A DNA stretch of 17,534 bases from Candidatus Omnitrophota bacterium (GCA_030617085.1 JAUWWB010000005.1:1-17534); one strand, 5' to 3'; positions 1 to 6,151 are shown, numbered from the stretch's first letter. Translations and numbers: made by a program. The notes: generated from the sequence alone by a model not told the origin.

Positions 1-757
1 GGTCGTTCCAGCTGCGCGCCTCCGATGTCCCGAGGTTGAATATGCCAGTCTTCCCGGGGTTACAGAAGAAATAATACATGACTTCCACCGCGTCCTTGAC
101 ATAAATGAAATCCCTCTTCTGCTCGCCATCGGCGTAATCCTCGCGGTAAGACTTGAACAGGCGTATACGCCCTTCGTCGCGGACCTGCGGGAAGGCCTTG
201 CAGATAACGCTCATCATCTCTTCCTTATGGTACTCGTTCGGGCCGAAAACGTTAAAGAATTTGAGGCCGGTCACCTTGTCTATGAGATGGCTATTGAGGA
301 CCCACATGTCAAAAAGGTGCTTGGAATATCCGTACATGTTTAGCGGACGCAGGCGCCGGATGTTCTCGTCACTGTCGCTGTACCCCTGGCTGCCGCTGCC
401 GTAAGTCGCGGCGGAAGAGGCGTATAAAAAAGGGACCTTCTGGATAAGTGTCCATTCGGCGAGCGCCTTGGAATATCTGTAATTGTTCTTTATGTAGTAG
501 TCGGCGTCAACAAGCGTGGTGGTGCTGCAGGCGCCCATGTGCACCACGAATTCGGGCTTCGGCAGCTTGTGCTCTTCCACCAGGCAGAGAAACTCCTCTT
601 TCTGGATATAGTCGCGGAAACGCTTTCCGAGAAGGTTCCGCCATTTCTCGGAACCGTCAAGGTGGTCCACGACGAGTATGTCGTCTATCCCGTATTCGTT
701 AAGCTTCCACAGAAAACAGCTCCCAATAAACCCGGCCCCGCCTGTCAATATTATCAT
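1..757 (-). CDS. hldD: ADP-L-glycero-D-manno-heptose 6-epimerase, partial (C-terminus outside window)
   Basis: This short-chain epimerase converts ADP-D-glycero-D-manno-heptose to the L-glycero form used for the LPS inner core. About 252 codons are visible; the E. coli enzyme has about 310 residues, so roughly the last 60 lie beyond the window edge. Seen: an N-terminal NAD(P) loop TGGAGFIGS (residues 5-13), GACSTTTLVDADYYIKNN (76-92), the ASSAATYG serine region (113-120), the YxxxK pair Y142/K146 in MYGYSKHLFD, and GLKFFNVFGPNEYHK with the second family lysine. These segments separate HldD from GalE-type epimerases. The ATG at 755-757 follows a GGGAG Shine-Dalgarno sequence. The gene lies 41 bp downstream of lpxD, probably in the same transcript. 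Identification is by recalled family motifs. Confidence 0.93.
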   Translation of the reverse strand, partial: MIILTGGAGFIGSCFLWKLNEYGIDDILVVDHLDGSEKWRNLLGKRFRDYIQKEEFLCLVEEHKLPKPEFVVHMGACSTTTLVDADYYIKNNYRYSKALAEWTLIQKVPFLYASSAATYGSGSQGYSDSDENIRRLRPLNMYGYSKHLFDMWVLNSHLIDKVTGLKFFNVFGPNEYHKEEMMSVICKAFPQVRDEGRIRLFKSYREDYADGEQKRDFIYVKDAVEVMYYFFCNPGKTGIFNLGTSEARSWND

Positions 758-798
758 GCTATCTCCCGTTCATCCGTGCATACCGTTATTCATATTTG

Positions 799-1812
799 TC
801 ACTCTCCCGGAAGCTCCCTGAGAAGCACCTTGATCTTACTCGCGTTCCTGAGGAGCAAGGATAAAAGCCCGTGCAGCTTCCGGGCCTCGGACGCTTCCCT
901 GTAAGGATATCCGAAAAGCACCTTGTCATCGCCGACACGGCTGGTCACGCCTGTTTTGGCGCCGACCTTGACATTATTGCCGATACTGACGTGATCGGAA
1001 ACACCCACCTGCCCGCCCATCATGACGTTATCCCCTACGGTGGCGCTGCCGGCGATACCGGTCTGGGCAGCGATGAGGACGTTCCTTCCAAGCTTCACGT
1101 TATGCGCGACCTGCACCAGATTATCTATCTTTGTCCCCCTGCCTATCACCGTTGTGGCAAACGTGCCCCTGTCCATGCAGGAATTGGCGCCTATTTCGAC
1201 CTCGTCTTCTATCACGACATTCCCCATCTGCGGGACCTTGTATATCTTCCCCTCCATGGGAACGTACCCGAAACCGTCGGCGCCGATGACCGTCCCCGAA
1301 TGGATGATCACCTTATTGCCTATTACGGTATTATCGTACACGGTCACGTTGGGGGCGAGGAAAGAACCCTGTCCGATAGTGACATTTTTCCCTATCACGC
1401 AGTTAGCCCCTACAGCGGTATTATCCCCAATGCGCGCCTCTTCCCCTATCACGGCATGGGCCCCGACCGATACGTTCTCGCCGAGCACGGCGCTTCCGGC
1501 GATGACGGCGCTGGGGTGGATGACGCCTTTCCCCGGTGGCGTCATCTCAAGCATGGCGTTATAAAGGACGGTCAGCGCCTGCTTCATGTCCCCGACCCGC
1601 AGGACCGTCTTCGGATAATCTTCCACATCGGCCGTGGTGAAAACGCAGGATGCCTTGCTTTTTCCGGCCCGCTGGAGCCCTTCTTCGTCAAACGCGAAGG
1701 TCACGTCCCCTTCTTCCGCGAAGTCAAAAGACGCCATCCCTTTGATCTGTATCTTCCCGTCGCCGATCACCGTGCCGCCGACAAGCTTCGCTATTTCATC
1801 AATTGTAGCCAT
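799..1812 (-). CDS. lpxD: UDP-3-O-acylglucosamine N-acyltransferase (LpxD)
   Basis: LpxD adds the second 3-hydroxyacyl chain (from acyl-ACP) to UDP-3-O-acylglucosamine, the third step of lipid A synthesis, in the cytoplasm. The 337 residues show an N-terminal uridine-binding domain (about 1-95), then a left-handed beta-helix of hexapeptide repeats (about 97-290, for example IGDNTAVGANCVIGKNVTIG), then a C-terminal helix. The catalytic histidine is H237 in VQVAHNV (E. coli H239), and the ADGFGYVP segment is present at 178-185. Length matches the family (about 340). The ATG follows GAGAGGT. hldD is 41 bp downstream, and a promoter candidate lies upstream at 1867-1895. The hexapeptide repeats produce long open frames on the opposite strand, which are not genes. 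Confidence 0.97.
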   Translation of the reverse strand: MATIDEIAKLVGGTVIGDGKIQIKGMASFDFAEEGDVTFAFDEEGLQRAGKSKASCVFTTADVEDYPKTVLRVGDMKQALTVLYNAMLEMTPPGKGVIHPSAVIAGSAVLGENVSVGAHAVIGEEARIGDNTAVGANCVIGKNVTIGQGSFLAPNVTVYDNTVIGNKVIIHSGTVIGADGFGYVPMEGKIYKVPQMGNVVIEDEVEIGANSCMDRGTFATTVIGRGTKIDNLVQVAHNVKLGRNVLIAAQTGIAGSATVGDNVMMGGQVGVSDHVSIGNNVKVGAKTGVTSRVGDDKVLFGYPYREASEARKLHGLLSLLLRNASKIKVLLRELPGE

Positions 1813-1866
1813 TTTTACCTCTCGCGTGTTCTGTTAAAAGACAACCGGTTGCTCATGTTCGCGTAC

Positions 1867-1895
1867 ATTATACCTTATGCAACATAAAACATAAA
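1867..1895 (-). promoter_or_regulatory. Candidate sigma70 promoter of lpxD-hldD
   Basis: On the minus strand a perfect TATAAT -10 box (1867-1872) lies 17 bp from a weak -35 box TTTATG (1890-1895). Transcription would start near 1860, about 48 nt before the lpxD ATG. The -10 is convincing; the -35 matches only 3 of 6 positions. Confidence 0.55.
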
Positions 1896-1898
1896 CGC

Positions 1899-1944
1899 AA
1901 AAAAACGACCCCCGCTTCTGTGGCGAAACGGAGGTCGTCTTTTT
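1899..1944 (-). terminator. Intrinsic terminator of the HU gene, bidirectional shape
   Basis: The stem ACGACC (1905-1910) pairs with GGTCGT (1933-1938) and extends inward through CCG/CGG around one mismatch. On the minus strand it is followed by a run of seven T (the A run at 1899-1905), 19 bp after the HU stop codon. The plus strand also carries five T after the stem, but no plus-strand gene is evident there. It separates the HU unit from lpxD. Confidence 0.82.
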
Positions 1945-1963
1945 GTATCCCGCGAACAGGGCC

Positions 1964-2248
1964 TTAAAGGCTGCCCAGCAGGTTCTTGCCGCCCTTAAAG
2001 GTCACAACTTTCTTGGCGCCGATTTTTATGGACTTACCGGTCTGCGGGTTCCTGCCCATTCTGGCTTTCCTCGTCTTCATCTGGAACGTTCCCAGCTCGG
2101 GAAGACGGATGACCCTGGTTTTAGCGGCGCCTTTGCTCAGACGGCCGGTAAGGGCGCCCACAACGGCATTGTACGCTTTTGCAGCGTCGGCTTTGGTTTC
2201 ATACTTGCCACACTTCCAGATCGATTCGATGAATTCCGCTTTGTTCAT
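1964..2248 (-). CDS. HU/IHF-family DNA-binding protein
   Basis: A 94-residue histone-like protein that bends and compacts DNA as a dimer. The fold order is visible: two N-terminal helices (MNKAEFIESI to about 40), then the beta-arm region with the family signature GRNPQTG (65-71), then IKIGAKKVVTFKGGKNL. The frame stays open upstream to 2371, but the start is set by a strong AGGAGGT Shine-Dalgarno sequence just before the ATG at 2246-2248; the extra 41 codons of the longer reading are not HU-like. The gene stands alone with its own promoter (2295-2323) and terminator (1899-1944). Whether it is an HU alpha/beta equivalent or another HU paralogue cannot be decided from the sequence. Confidence 0.95.
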   Translation of the reverse strand: MNKAEFIESIWKCGKYETKADAAKAYNAVVGALTGRLSKGAAKTRVIRLPELGTFQMKTRKARMGRNPQTGKSIKIGAKKVVTFKGGKNLLGSL

Positions 2249-2294
2249 AACACCTCCTTTTTCTGTTGAACAACTAGAATTCTCATCTTCAGAA

Positions 2295-2323
2295 AATATA
2301 CTTGACTTTTCCTCGGTTGTCAA
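2295..2323 (-). promoter_or_regulatory. Sigma70 promoter of the HU gene
   Basis: A perfect TTGACA -35 box (2318-2323) is separated by 17 bp from a TATATT -10 box (2295-2300). Transcription would start near 2288, giving a leader of about 40 nt. The same segment reads on the plus strand as TTGACT (2302-2307), 17 bp, TATAAA (2325-2330). The arms TTGAC/GTCAA at 2302-2306 and 2319-2323 form an inverted repeat across the -35 region. Confidence 0.82.
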
Positions 2324-2418
2324 ATATAAATTAGGAAAAACAAGGGGTTCAGCGTCAAGACGTCCTGCCATGTCTGTTTTACGGGCACTCCGGAACGGGG
2401 CAAATGCGCCTTACGGGA

Positions 2419-2447
2419 TTTACAGAATAAATTTAAACGGGTATAAT
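2419..2447 (+). promoter_or_regulatory. Promoter of tRNA-Arg(CCG)
   Basis: TTTACA (2419-2424), a 17 bp spacer and a perfect TATAAT (2442-2447) lie directly upstream of the tRNA. Predicted initiation at about 2454 is only a couple of nucleotides before the mature 5' end at 2456, so the 5' leader would be extremely short. Confidence 0.82.
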
Positions 2448-2455
2448 AGATACGC

Positions 2456-2531
2456 GTCCCCGTAGCTCAGCTGGATAGAGTACCGGCCTCCGGAGCCGGG
2501 AGCGACAGTTCGAATCTGTCCGGGGACGCCA
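2456..2531 (+). tRNA. tRNA-Arg (anticodon CCG)
   Basis: A 76-nt cloverleaf. The acceptor GTCCCCG pairs with CGGGGAC (2521-2527), followed by discriminator G and an encoded CCA (2529-2531). The D arm is GCTC/GAGT with one G-T wobble. The anticodon stem CCGGC/GCCGG encloses loop CTCCGGA, so the anticodon is CCG (2490-2492), reading CGG codons. The T arm is GACAG-TTCGAAT-CTGTC. It is one of the few plus-strand features and converges on nrdG, whose stop lies 5 bp beyond the CCA; no plus-strand terminator is visible in between. Confidence 0.97.
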
Positions 2532-2536
2532 GCTGC

Positions 2537-3229
2537 CTAAATCCCCCTCGTCTCCACTACCTGAGCAAAACCTTCCAGAATGCTCCGAAACCGCAGTATA
2601 TCTTCTTTTGGGTACGGCCTGACATTCTGAAATTTCTTATCGTACGTGATGCGCGGGCGGAACTGCTGGAGACAATATTTTTTTGCCCCTTTCACCATCT
2701 CCCCTATCGACCTGACAGCGTCATCGTCCACTATGCCCGGAACACATGTCGTGCGAAATTCGTACGGAACCGTCGACAGCATTATAAGGCGCATGCTCTC
2801 TTCCAGAGACCGCGCCAGGTTTTCCCGGTCGATCGCGAAGGAGTACCTGGTAAAGGGAGCCTTTATATCCATCGCGACATAATCAAGAAGGCGTGCCCTG
2901 AACAGATCTTCGATCTGTCCGGGATTCGATCCGTTTGTATCGAGCTTGACCTCGAACCCCATGTCCTTTACGCGCCTCACAAAATCGGGAAGGTCGCTGT
3001 AAATGGTCGGCTCGCCTCCTGTCAGGACCACCCCTTCTATCATCTCCTTCTTGTGGGCAAGAAAATTCAGAACGTCTTCTTCAGAAGGCCCCGAGAGCTC
3101 CCCCGGCGCCACCAGGTCGGGATTGTGGCAGTATCCGCACCGGAAATTGCACCCGGCCACGAACACCGCCGAAGCCAGGTGCCCCGGGAAATCAACCAGC
3201 GAAAGATTCTGTAACCCTGCTATCCTCAT
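2537..3229 (-). CDS. nrdG: Anaerobic ribonucleoside-triphosphate reductase activating protein (radical SAM)
   Basis: NrdG uses a [4Fe-4S] cluster and S-adenosylmethionine to generate the glycyl radical on class III ribonucleotide reductase. In 230 residues it has LSLVDFPGHLASAVFVAGC at the N-terminus, the radical SAM motif CxxxCxxC (C27, C31, C34, in CNFRCGYCHNPDL) and the SAM-binding TGGEPT (70-75). It is the longer NrdG type, usual with ATP-cone NrdD proteins, rather than the roughly 150-residue enterobacterial form. The ATG at 3227-3229 lies inside the preceding ORF (38 bp overlap), so translation is probably coupled. It is third in the operon after nrdD and the small glycyl-radical ORF, which fits its job of activating that peptide. 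Confidence 0.94.
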   Translation of the reverse strand: MRIAGLQNLSLVDFPGHLASAVFVAGCNFRCGYCHNPDLVAPGELSGPSEEDVLNFLAHKKEMIEGVVLTGGEPTIYSDLPDFVRRVKDMGFEVKLDTNGSNPGQIEDLFRARLLDYVAMDIKAPFTRYSFAIDRENLARSLEESMRLIMLSTVPYEFRTTCVPGIVDDDAVRSIGEMVKGAKKYCLQQFRPRITYDKKFQNVRPYPKEDILRFRSILEGFAQVVETRGI

Positions 3230-3374
3230 CTTCCATCCCTCTTTTTGCCGCGTCCATGTTGTACTTTTTTCTGTCCTTGAATTCTTCCGCTTTTCCCTTG
3301 TTCCAGGACTGGACGGGCCGGAAAAACCCGGTAACCCGCGAAAAGACCTCGACCTTGCACTTCTTATCCTTCAT
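3192..3374 (-). CDS. Stand-alone NrdD C-terminal glycyl-radical domain (split class III RNR)
   Basis: A 60-codon ORF carrying the segment normally found at the very end of NrdD: C6, then VEVFSRVTGFF (8-18) and RPVQSWNKGKAEEF (19-32). By comparison with the E. coli sequence RVCGYL, where G681 holds the radical, G16 in RVTGF is the presumed glycyl-radical residue. NrdD itself ends before this motif. Evidence that it is translated: its ATG overlaps the nrdD stop as ATGA, and AGGAGG (3382-3387) lies 7 nt upstream. The last 12 codons overlap nrdG in another frame. The final 20 or so residues have no NrdD counterpart that I recognise. It probably binds the NrdD body to complete the enzyme. A programmed -1 frameshift joining it to NrdD is the main alternative. 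Confidence 0.85.
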   Translation of the reverse strand: MKDKKCKVEVFSRVTGFFRPVQSWNKGKAEEFKDRKKYNMDAAKRGMEDEDSRVTESFAG

Positions 3375-5398
3375 GACAGTACCTCCTCTCCGGCTTTTTC
3401 TTCCTCGGACCCGGCATCATCATACGGGCATGTAAAGTGTTCCCCCGGTATGTACCCGTGAACGGAACATATCGTGAACGTCGGCGATATCGTGAAGTAC
3501 GGCATCCTGTAGTTATTGGCGATCTTCCGGACGAGCTTCTTGCAAACCCCGGCGTCCTCGATCCGCTCGCCGAGGAATATGTGAAACACCGTCCCCCCCG
3601 TGTAAAGGGACTGTATATCGTCCTGGTGGTCCAGGGCACCGAAAAGATCGTCCGTATAGTTCACGGGCAGGTTCGACGAATTCGTATAGTACGGTTCATC
3701 TTTCCCCTGGGTTATGATGCCCGGATATTTTTTCTTGTCCAGCATGGCAAGTCGGTACGTCGTGCCTTCCGCGGGGGTCGCCTCCAGGTTATAGAAATGT
3801 CCCGTTTCCTCCTGAAACTCCTTCATGCGCTCCCTGATGTAGTTCAAAAGCTCCACCGCGAATTTCCTGCCTCCCGGGGTACTGATATCTTCCTTCAGAA
3901 GGTTCAGGCACCCTTCGTTCACCCCCACGAGCCCGATCGTGGAGAAATGGTTCGCCCAGTGAGTTCCGTCCTTTTTGCTGATATTAGCCAGGTAATGGCT
4001 TGAATACGGATACAGCCCGTGTTCCGTAAGCTGCTCCAGGACCTTTCTCTTTATCTCCAGCGCTTCCCTGGATACGCGGAGGAGCTCGTCAAGGCCCTTG
4101 TAGAAATTCTCCATATTCCCCGCCAGATACGCCAGGCGCGGAATATTCAGAGTGACTACACCTATCGACCCTGTAAGCGGGTTGGACCCAAAAAGCCCGC
4201 CGCCTCTCTTGCGCAGCTCTCTGTTGCAAAGCCGCAGGCGGCAGCACATGCTCCGCACGTCGTCGGGGTTCATGTCGCTGTTGACGAAATTCGAGAAATA
4301 CGGGATGCCGTATTTCGCCGTCATCTCCCAGAGCCCCTTGAGATCGGGGTTATCCCAGTCAAAATCCTTTGTTATGTTGTACGTGGGTATGGGGAACGAA
4401 AATATCCTTCCATGGGCGTCCCCTTCTATCATGACGTCGCAAAAGGCCTTATTGATAAGGTTCGCCTCATGCTGAAATTCCCCGTACTTCTTGTCCTTGA
4501 CCTCGCCCCCCACGACAACGGCTTCGTCCTTAAAGGAATCCGGGATCGACAGGTCCATGGTAATGTTGGTGAACGGCGTCTGGAATCCCACGCGGGTAGG
4601 CACGTTGATGTTAAAGATGAACTCCTGCATGAACTGCTTGACCTGGGGATACGTAAGCTTGTCATAATAGACGAACGGCGCCAAAAGGGTGTCAAAGTTG
4701 GAAAACGCCTGCGCGCCCGCCGCTTCGCCCTGGAGGGTATAAAAGAAATTCACTATCTGCCCGAGCGCCACGCGGAAGTGTCTGGGAGGCGCCGATTCCA
4801 CCTTGCCGTACGCCCCGCCGAAGCCCCGCGTGAGAAGGTCCTTCAGGTCCCACCCGCAGCAATAAGCGCTTATGGAACCCAGGTCGTGGATATGTATATC
4901 GCCTTCCAGATGCCTTTCGGCGATCTCCGTGGGGTAGATGCGGTCAAGCCAGTACTTGTTGGAGACGGCGGTCGATATGAAGTTGTTCAGGCCCTGAAGG
5001 GAAAATCCCATGTTCGCGTTCTCCTTCACGCGCCAGTCTTTCTGCTGGATGTAATTATCGACCATGTTGACGGCGTCGTTGAGAAGCGCTTTCGTCCGGC
5101 GCAGCTTGGCATGCTGTTCCCTGTAAAGTATGTACGCTTTCGCAGTTTTGGCGTGCCCGTTCTCTATCAGGATCTTCTCGAGGAGATCCTGGACATTCTC
5201 GACGGTAGGCACCCTGTCGCCCTTGTACATGACCTCAAGAAAGGATATCGTCTGCCGGGTTATCTCCCCCACCTTCTTGACGTCTTCTCCCCCCACGGCC
5301 CTGGCCGCCGCGAAGACCGCGCTCTCGATCTTCCGTGGATCAAACGGCTCCAGCCGCCCGTCCCTTTTCCTGACAAATTTGATATCACTCGAGTACAT
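3371..5398 (-). CDS. nrdD: Anaerobic ribonucleoside-triphosphate reductase, catalytic body lacking the glycyl-radical tail
   Basis: This class III ribonucleotide reductase makes dNTPs from NTPs without oxygen. Of 675 residues, about 5-97 form the ATP-cone allosteric domain (VRKRDGRLEPFDPRKIESAV). The ten-stranded barrel follows, with the active-site segment SAYCCGWDL (C180/C181) and the thiyl-radical region RSMCCRLRL (C385/C386). GGLFGSNPLTGSIGVVTLN (400-418) is also present. The zinc region begins with C644, H647 and C657, but where homologues have CPxC this one reads CPYD, continues with an acidic tail and stops at 675. The radical glycine motif is missing and is supplied by the next ORF. 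The ATG follows AAAGGATGGAAG. It is first in an operon with the small ORF and nrdG, under a promoter with NrdR-like sites. Confidence 0.95.
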   Translation of the reverse strand: MYSSDIKFVRKRDGRLEPFDPRKIESAVFAAARAVGGEDVKKVGEITRQTISFLEVMYKGDRVPTVENVQDLLEKILIENGHAKTAKAYILYREQHAKLRRTKALLNDAVNMVDNYIQQKDWRVKENANMGFSLQGLNNFISTAVSNKYWLDRIYPTEIAERHLEGDIHIHDLGSISAYCCGWDLKDLLTRGFGGAYGKVESAPPRHFRVALGQIVNFFYTLQGEAAGAQAFSNFDTLLAPFVYYDKLTYPQVKQFMQEFIFNINVPTRVGFQTPFTNITMDLSIPDSFKDEAVVVGGEVKDKKYGEFQHEANLINKAFCDVMIEGDAHGRIFSFPIPTYNITKDFDWDNPDLKGLWEMTAKYGIPYFSNFVNSDMNPDDVRSMCCRLRLCNRELRKRGGGLFGSNPLTGSIGVVTLNIPRLAYLAGNMENFYKGLDELLRVSREALEIKRKVLEQLTEHGLYPYSSHYLANISKKDGTHWANHFSTIGLVGVNEGCLNLLKEDISTPGGRKFAVELLNYIRERMKEFQEETGHFYNLEATPAEGTTYRLAMLDKKKYPGIITQGKDEPYYTNSSNLPVNYTDDLFGALDHQDDIQSLYTGGTVFHIFLGERIEDAGVCKKLVRKIANNYRMPYFTISPTFTICSVHGYIPGEHFTCPYDDAGSEEEKAGEEVLS

Positions 5399-5420
5399 CT
5401 TCCATCCTTTCTTCTTTAGA

Positions 5421-5440
5421 ACACGGATTTACACGGATTT
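5421..5440. repeat. Two-copy 10-bp tandem repeat in the nrdD leader
   Basis: ACACGGATTT occurs twice head to tail within the nrdD 5' untranslated region. Next to it, CACTTC (5442-5447) and GAAGTG (5454-5459) form a 6-bp hairpin stem. No function is apparent. Confidence 0.6.
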
Positions 5441-5480
5441 TCACTTCTCGCCGGAAGTGCGTCATGCCCGATCACGACAA

Positions 5481-5509
5481 AAGATACCATATGTTGTTCT
5501 TTCTGTCAA
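5481..5509 (-). promoter_or_regulatory. Promoter of the nrdD operon
   Basis: A perfect TTGACA -35 box (5504-5509) is separated by 17 bp from TATCTT as the -10 box (5481-5486). Initiation near 5474 would give a leader of about 75 nt. The -10 and spacer overlap the proximal NrdR-like site. Confidence 0.75.
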
Positions 5510-5531
5510 GGGGCAACACAATATATAGTTA
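5484..5531. promoter_or_regulatory. Tandem NrdR-box-like operator of the nrdD operon
   Basis: The distal site 5516-5531 reads ACACAATATATAGTTA and matches 14 of 16 positions of the NrdR-box consensus as I recall it (ACACwATATATwGTGT). A weaker site at 5484-5499, ATACCATATGTTGTTC, matches about 11 of 16. Their starts are 32 bp apart, about three helical turns, which is the usual pairing of NrdR boxes. One site overlaps the -10 region, consistent with repression by NrdR when dATP is plentiful. nrdR itself is not in this window. Confidence 0.72.
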
Positions 5532-5609
5532 GTCGCAAAAAAGCTGGATTTTCTGCTCGACCGGGCAATTAAGGGTCATGTACGGCGGGAATCCCACTGT
5601 GGCTTCGGT
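5532..5609. other. Intergenic stretch with no recognised feature
   Basis: Between the distal NrdR-like site and the first palindromic repeat I see no convincing gene, promoter or structured element. Confidence 0.4.
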
Positions 5610-5656
5610 GTCAGACCTACACTTTTAAGTTTTTTTCTTAAATCCGCAGGTCTGAC
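5610..5656. repeat. Palindromic hairpin repeat, copy 1
   Basis: The arms GTCAGACCT (5610-5618) and AGGTCTGAC (5648-5656) are perfectly complementary. An inner stem TTTAAG/CTTAAA (5624-5629 and 5637-5642) flanks a T-rich loop. It closely resembles copy 2 at 6099-6151, with paired substitutions in the outer stem. It sits about 15 bp past the stop of the small CxxC gene and may end that transcript, although there is no clear T run after the outer stem. Confidence 0.85.
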
Positions 5657-5670
5657 CCCGTCCTTAAGAT

Positions 5671-5880
5671 CTAGTCAAATTTCTTGTCCTCGACATGCTT
5701 GATGACCTCCGTGCGCAGCATCTCGCACGCCTGTTCGTCCATGGCCTTTATCTTTTTCCACACTTCGGCGCAGGACGGGCAGGGATTTTCTTCCGAGTCC
5801 TTTATGAACTGCTCAAACCGCCATACCCCGCTGAGCTTCTTGCTCAGCTCTTCCACCAGGTCAAAATTCATGTTCCTCAT
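5671..5880 (-). CDS. Small CxxC protein of unknown function
   Basis: I do not recognise this 69-residue protein. It is charged and probably helical, with a single CPSC motif (C34, C37) in ENPCPSCAEVWKKI and a further C52. One CxxC pair could suit a redox role or a metal site shared between subunits, but this is conjecture. The frame is open upstream to 5922. The ATG at 5878-5880 is chosen because AGGAGG (5887-5892) lies 6 nt before it; the neighbouring ATG at 5881-5883 would leave only 3 nt. A promoter candidate lies at 5929-5957. There is no signal peptide or membrane segment. The good ribosome-binding site makes it likely to be a real gene. Confidence 0.7.
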   Translation of the reverse strand: MRNMNFDLVEELSKKLSGVWRFEQFIKDSEENPCPSCAEVWKKIKAMDEQACEMLRTEVIKHVEDKKFD

Positions 5881-5928
5881 CATCCGCCTCCTTTTGGTTA
5901 GGGTTTTTACGATGAGACACACTTACAT

Positions 5929-5957
5929 AATATACCATACCGTACTAAACAAAACAA
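5929..5957 (-). promoter_or_regulatory. Candidate promoter of the small CxxC gene
   Basis: TTGTTT (5952-5957), a 17 bp spacer and TATATT (5929-5934) on the minus strand would start RNA near 5922, about 42 nt before the start codon. Confidence 0.5.
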
Positions 5958-5960
5958 ATC

Positions 5961-5981
5961 GGGCCAGTCCTGCACTTTTAG
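5961..5981. repeat. Degenerate half copy of the palindromic repeat
   Basis: GGGCCAGTCCTGCACTTTTA on the plus strand resembles the left arm and inner segment of copy 2 (GGGTCAGGTCTACACTTTTA), with five differences. No matching right arm follows; the 3' end of tRNA-Ser(CGA) lies 4 bp away. It is probably a decayed or truncated copy. Confidence 0.6.
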
Positions 5982-5985
5982 ATCA

Positions 5986-6073
5986 TGGCGGAGAGGGGGA
6001 GATTCGAACTCCCGGTCCCCGAAGGGACAACGGTTTTCGAGACCGCCGCATTCGTCCACTCTGCCACCTCTCC
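5986..6073 (-). tRNA. tRNA-Ser (anticodon CGA)
   Basis: An 88-nt class II tRNA with the long variable arm typical of serine. The acceptor GGAGAGG pairs with CCTCTCC, followed by discriminator G and an encoded CCA (5986-5988 on the complement). Anticodon loop CTCGAAA gives anticodon CGA (6037-6039), reading UCG. The T arm contains GTTCGAAT. It is probably co-transcribed with tRNA-Ser(GGA) 85 bp upstream. Confidence 0.96.
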
Positions 6074-6098
6074 GCTAAAGAACATCTCCAGAATTTAT

Positions 6099-6151
6099 GG
6101 GGTCAGGTCTACACTTTTAAGTTTTTTCCTTAAATCTGTAGACCTGACCCC
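6099..6151. repeat. Palindromic hairpin repeat, copy 2
   Basis: Perfect 15-bp arms GGGGTCAGGTCTACA (6099-6113) and TGTAGACCTGACCCC (6137-6151), with a short inner stem TTTAAG/CTTAAA around a T-rich loop. It lies between the two tRNA-Ser genes, 7 bp past the 3' end of tRNA-Ser(GGA). The shape suggests a REP-like element moved by a transposase in trans; none is encoded here. Confidence 0.9.

Noticed and set aside
871..1887. Long plus-strand open frame opposite lpxD
   Set aside because: It is the mirror of the hexapeptide repeats of lpxD, whose minus-strand product has full family motifs and catalytic H237.
1964..2371. Longer 135-residue form of the HU protein
   Set aside because: The upstream codons run through the promoter, and a strong Shine-Dalgarno sequence precedes the internal ATG at 2248.
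3371..3374. Simple sequencing error splitting nrdD
   Set aside because: The junction has a well-spaced AGGAGG and an ATGA overlap, and the body carries an extra acidic tail, which a single miscalled base would not create. Raw reads would still be worth checking.
4019..5419. 466-codon plus-strand open frame opposite nrdD
   Set aside because: It shows no protein motif, and the opposite strand encodes an unmistakable NrdD.
5610..6151. CRISPR array from the repeated hairpins
   Set aside because: Only two full copies, unevenly spaced with tRNA genes between them, and no cas genes.
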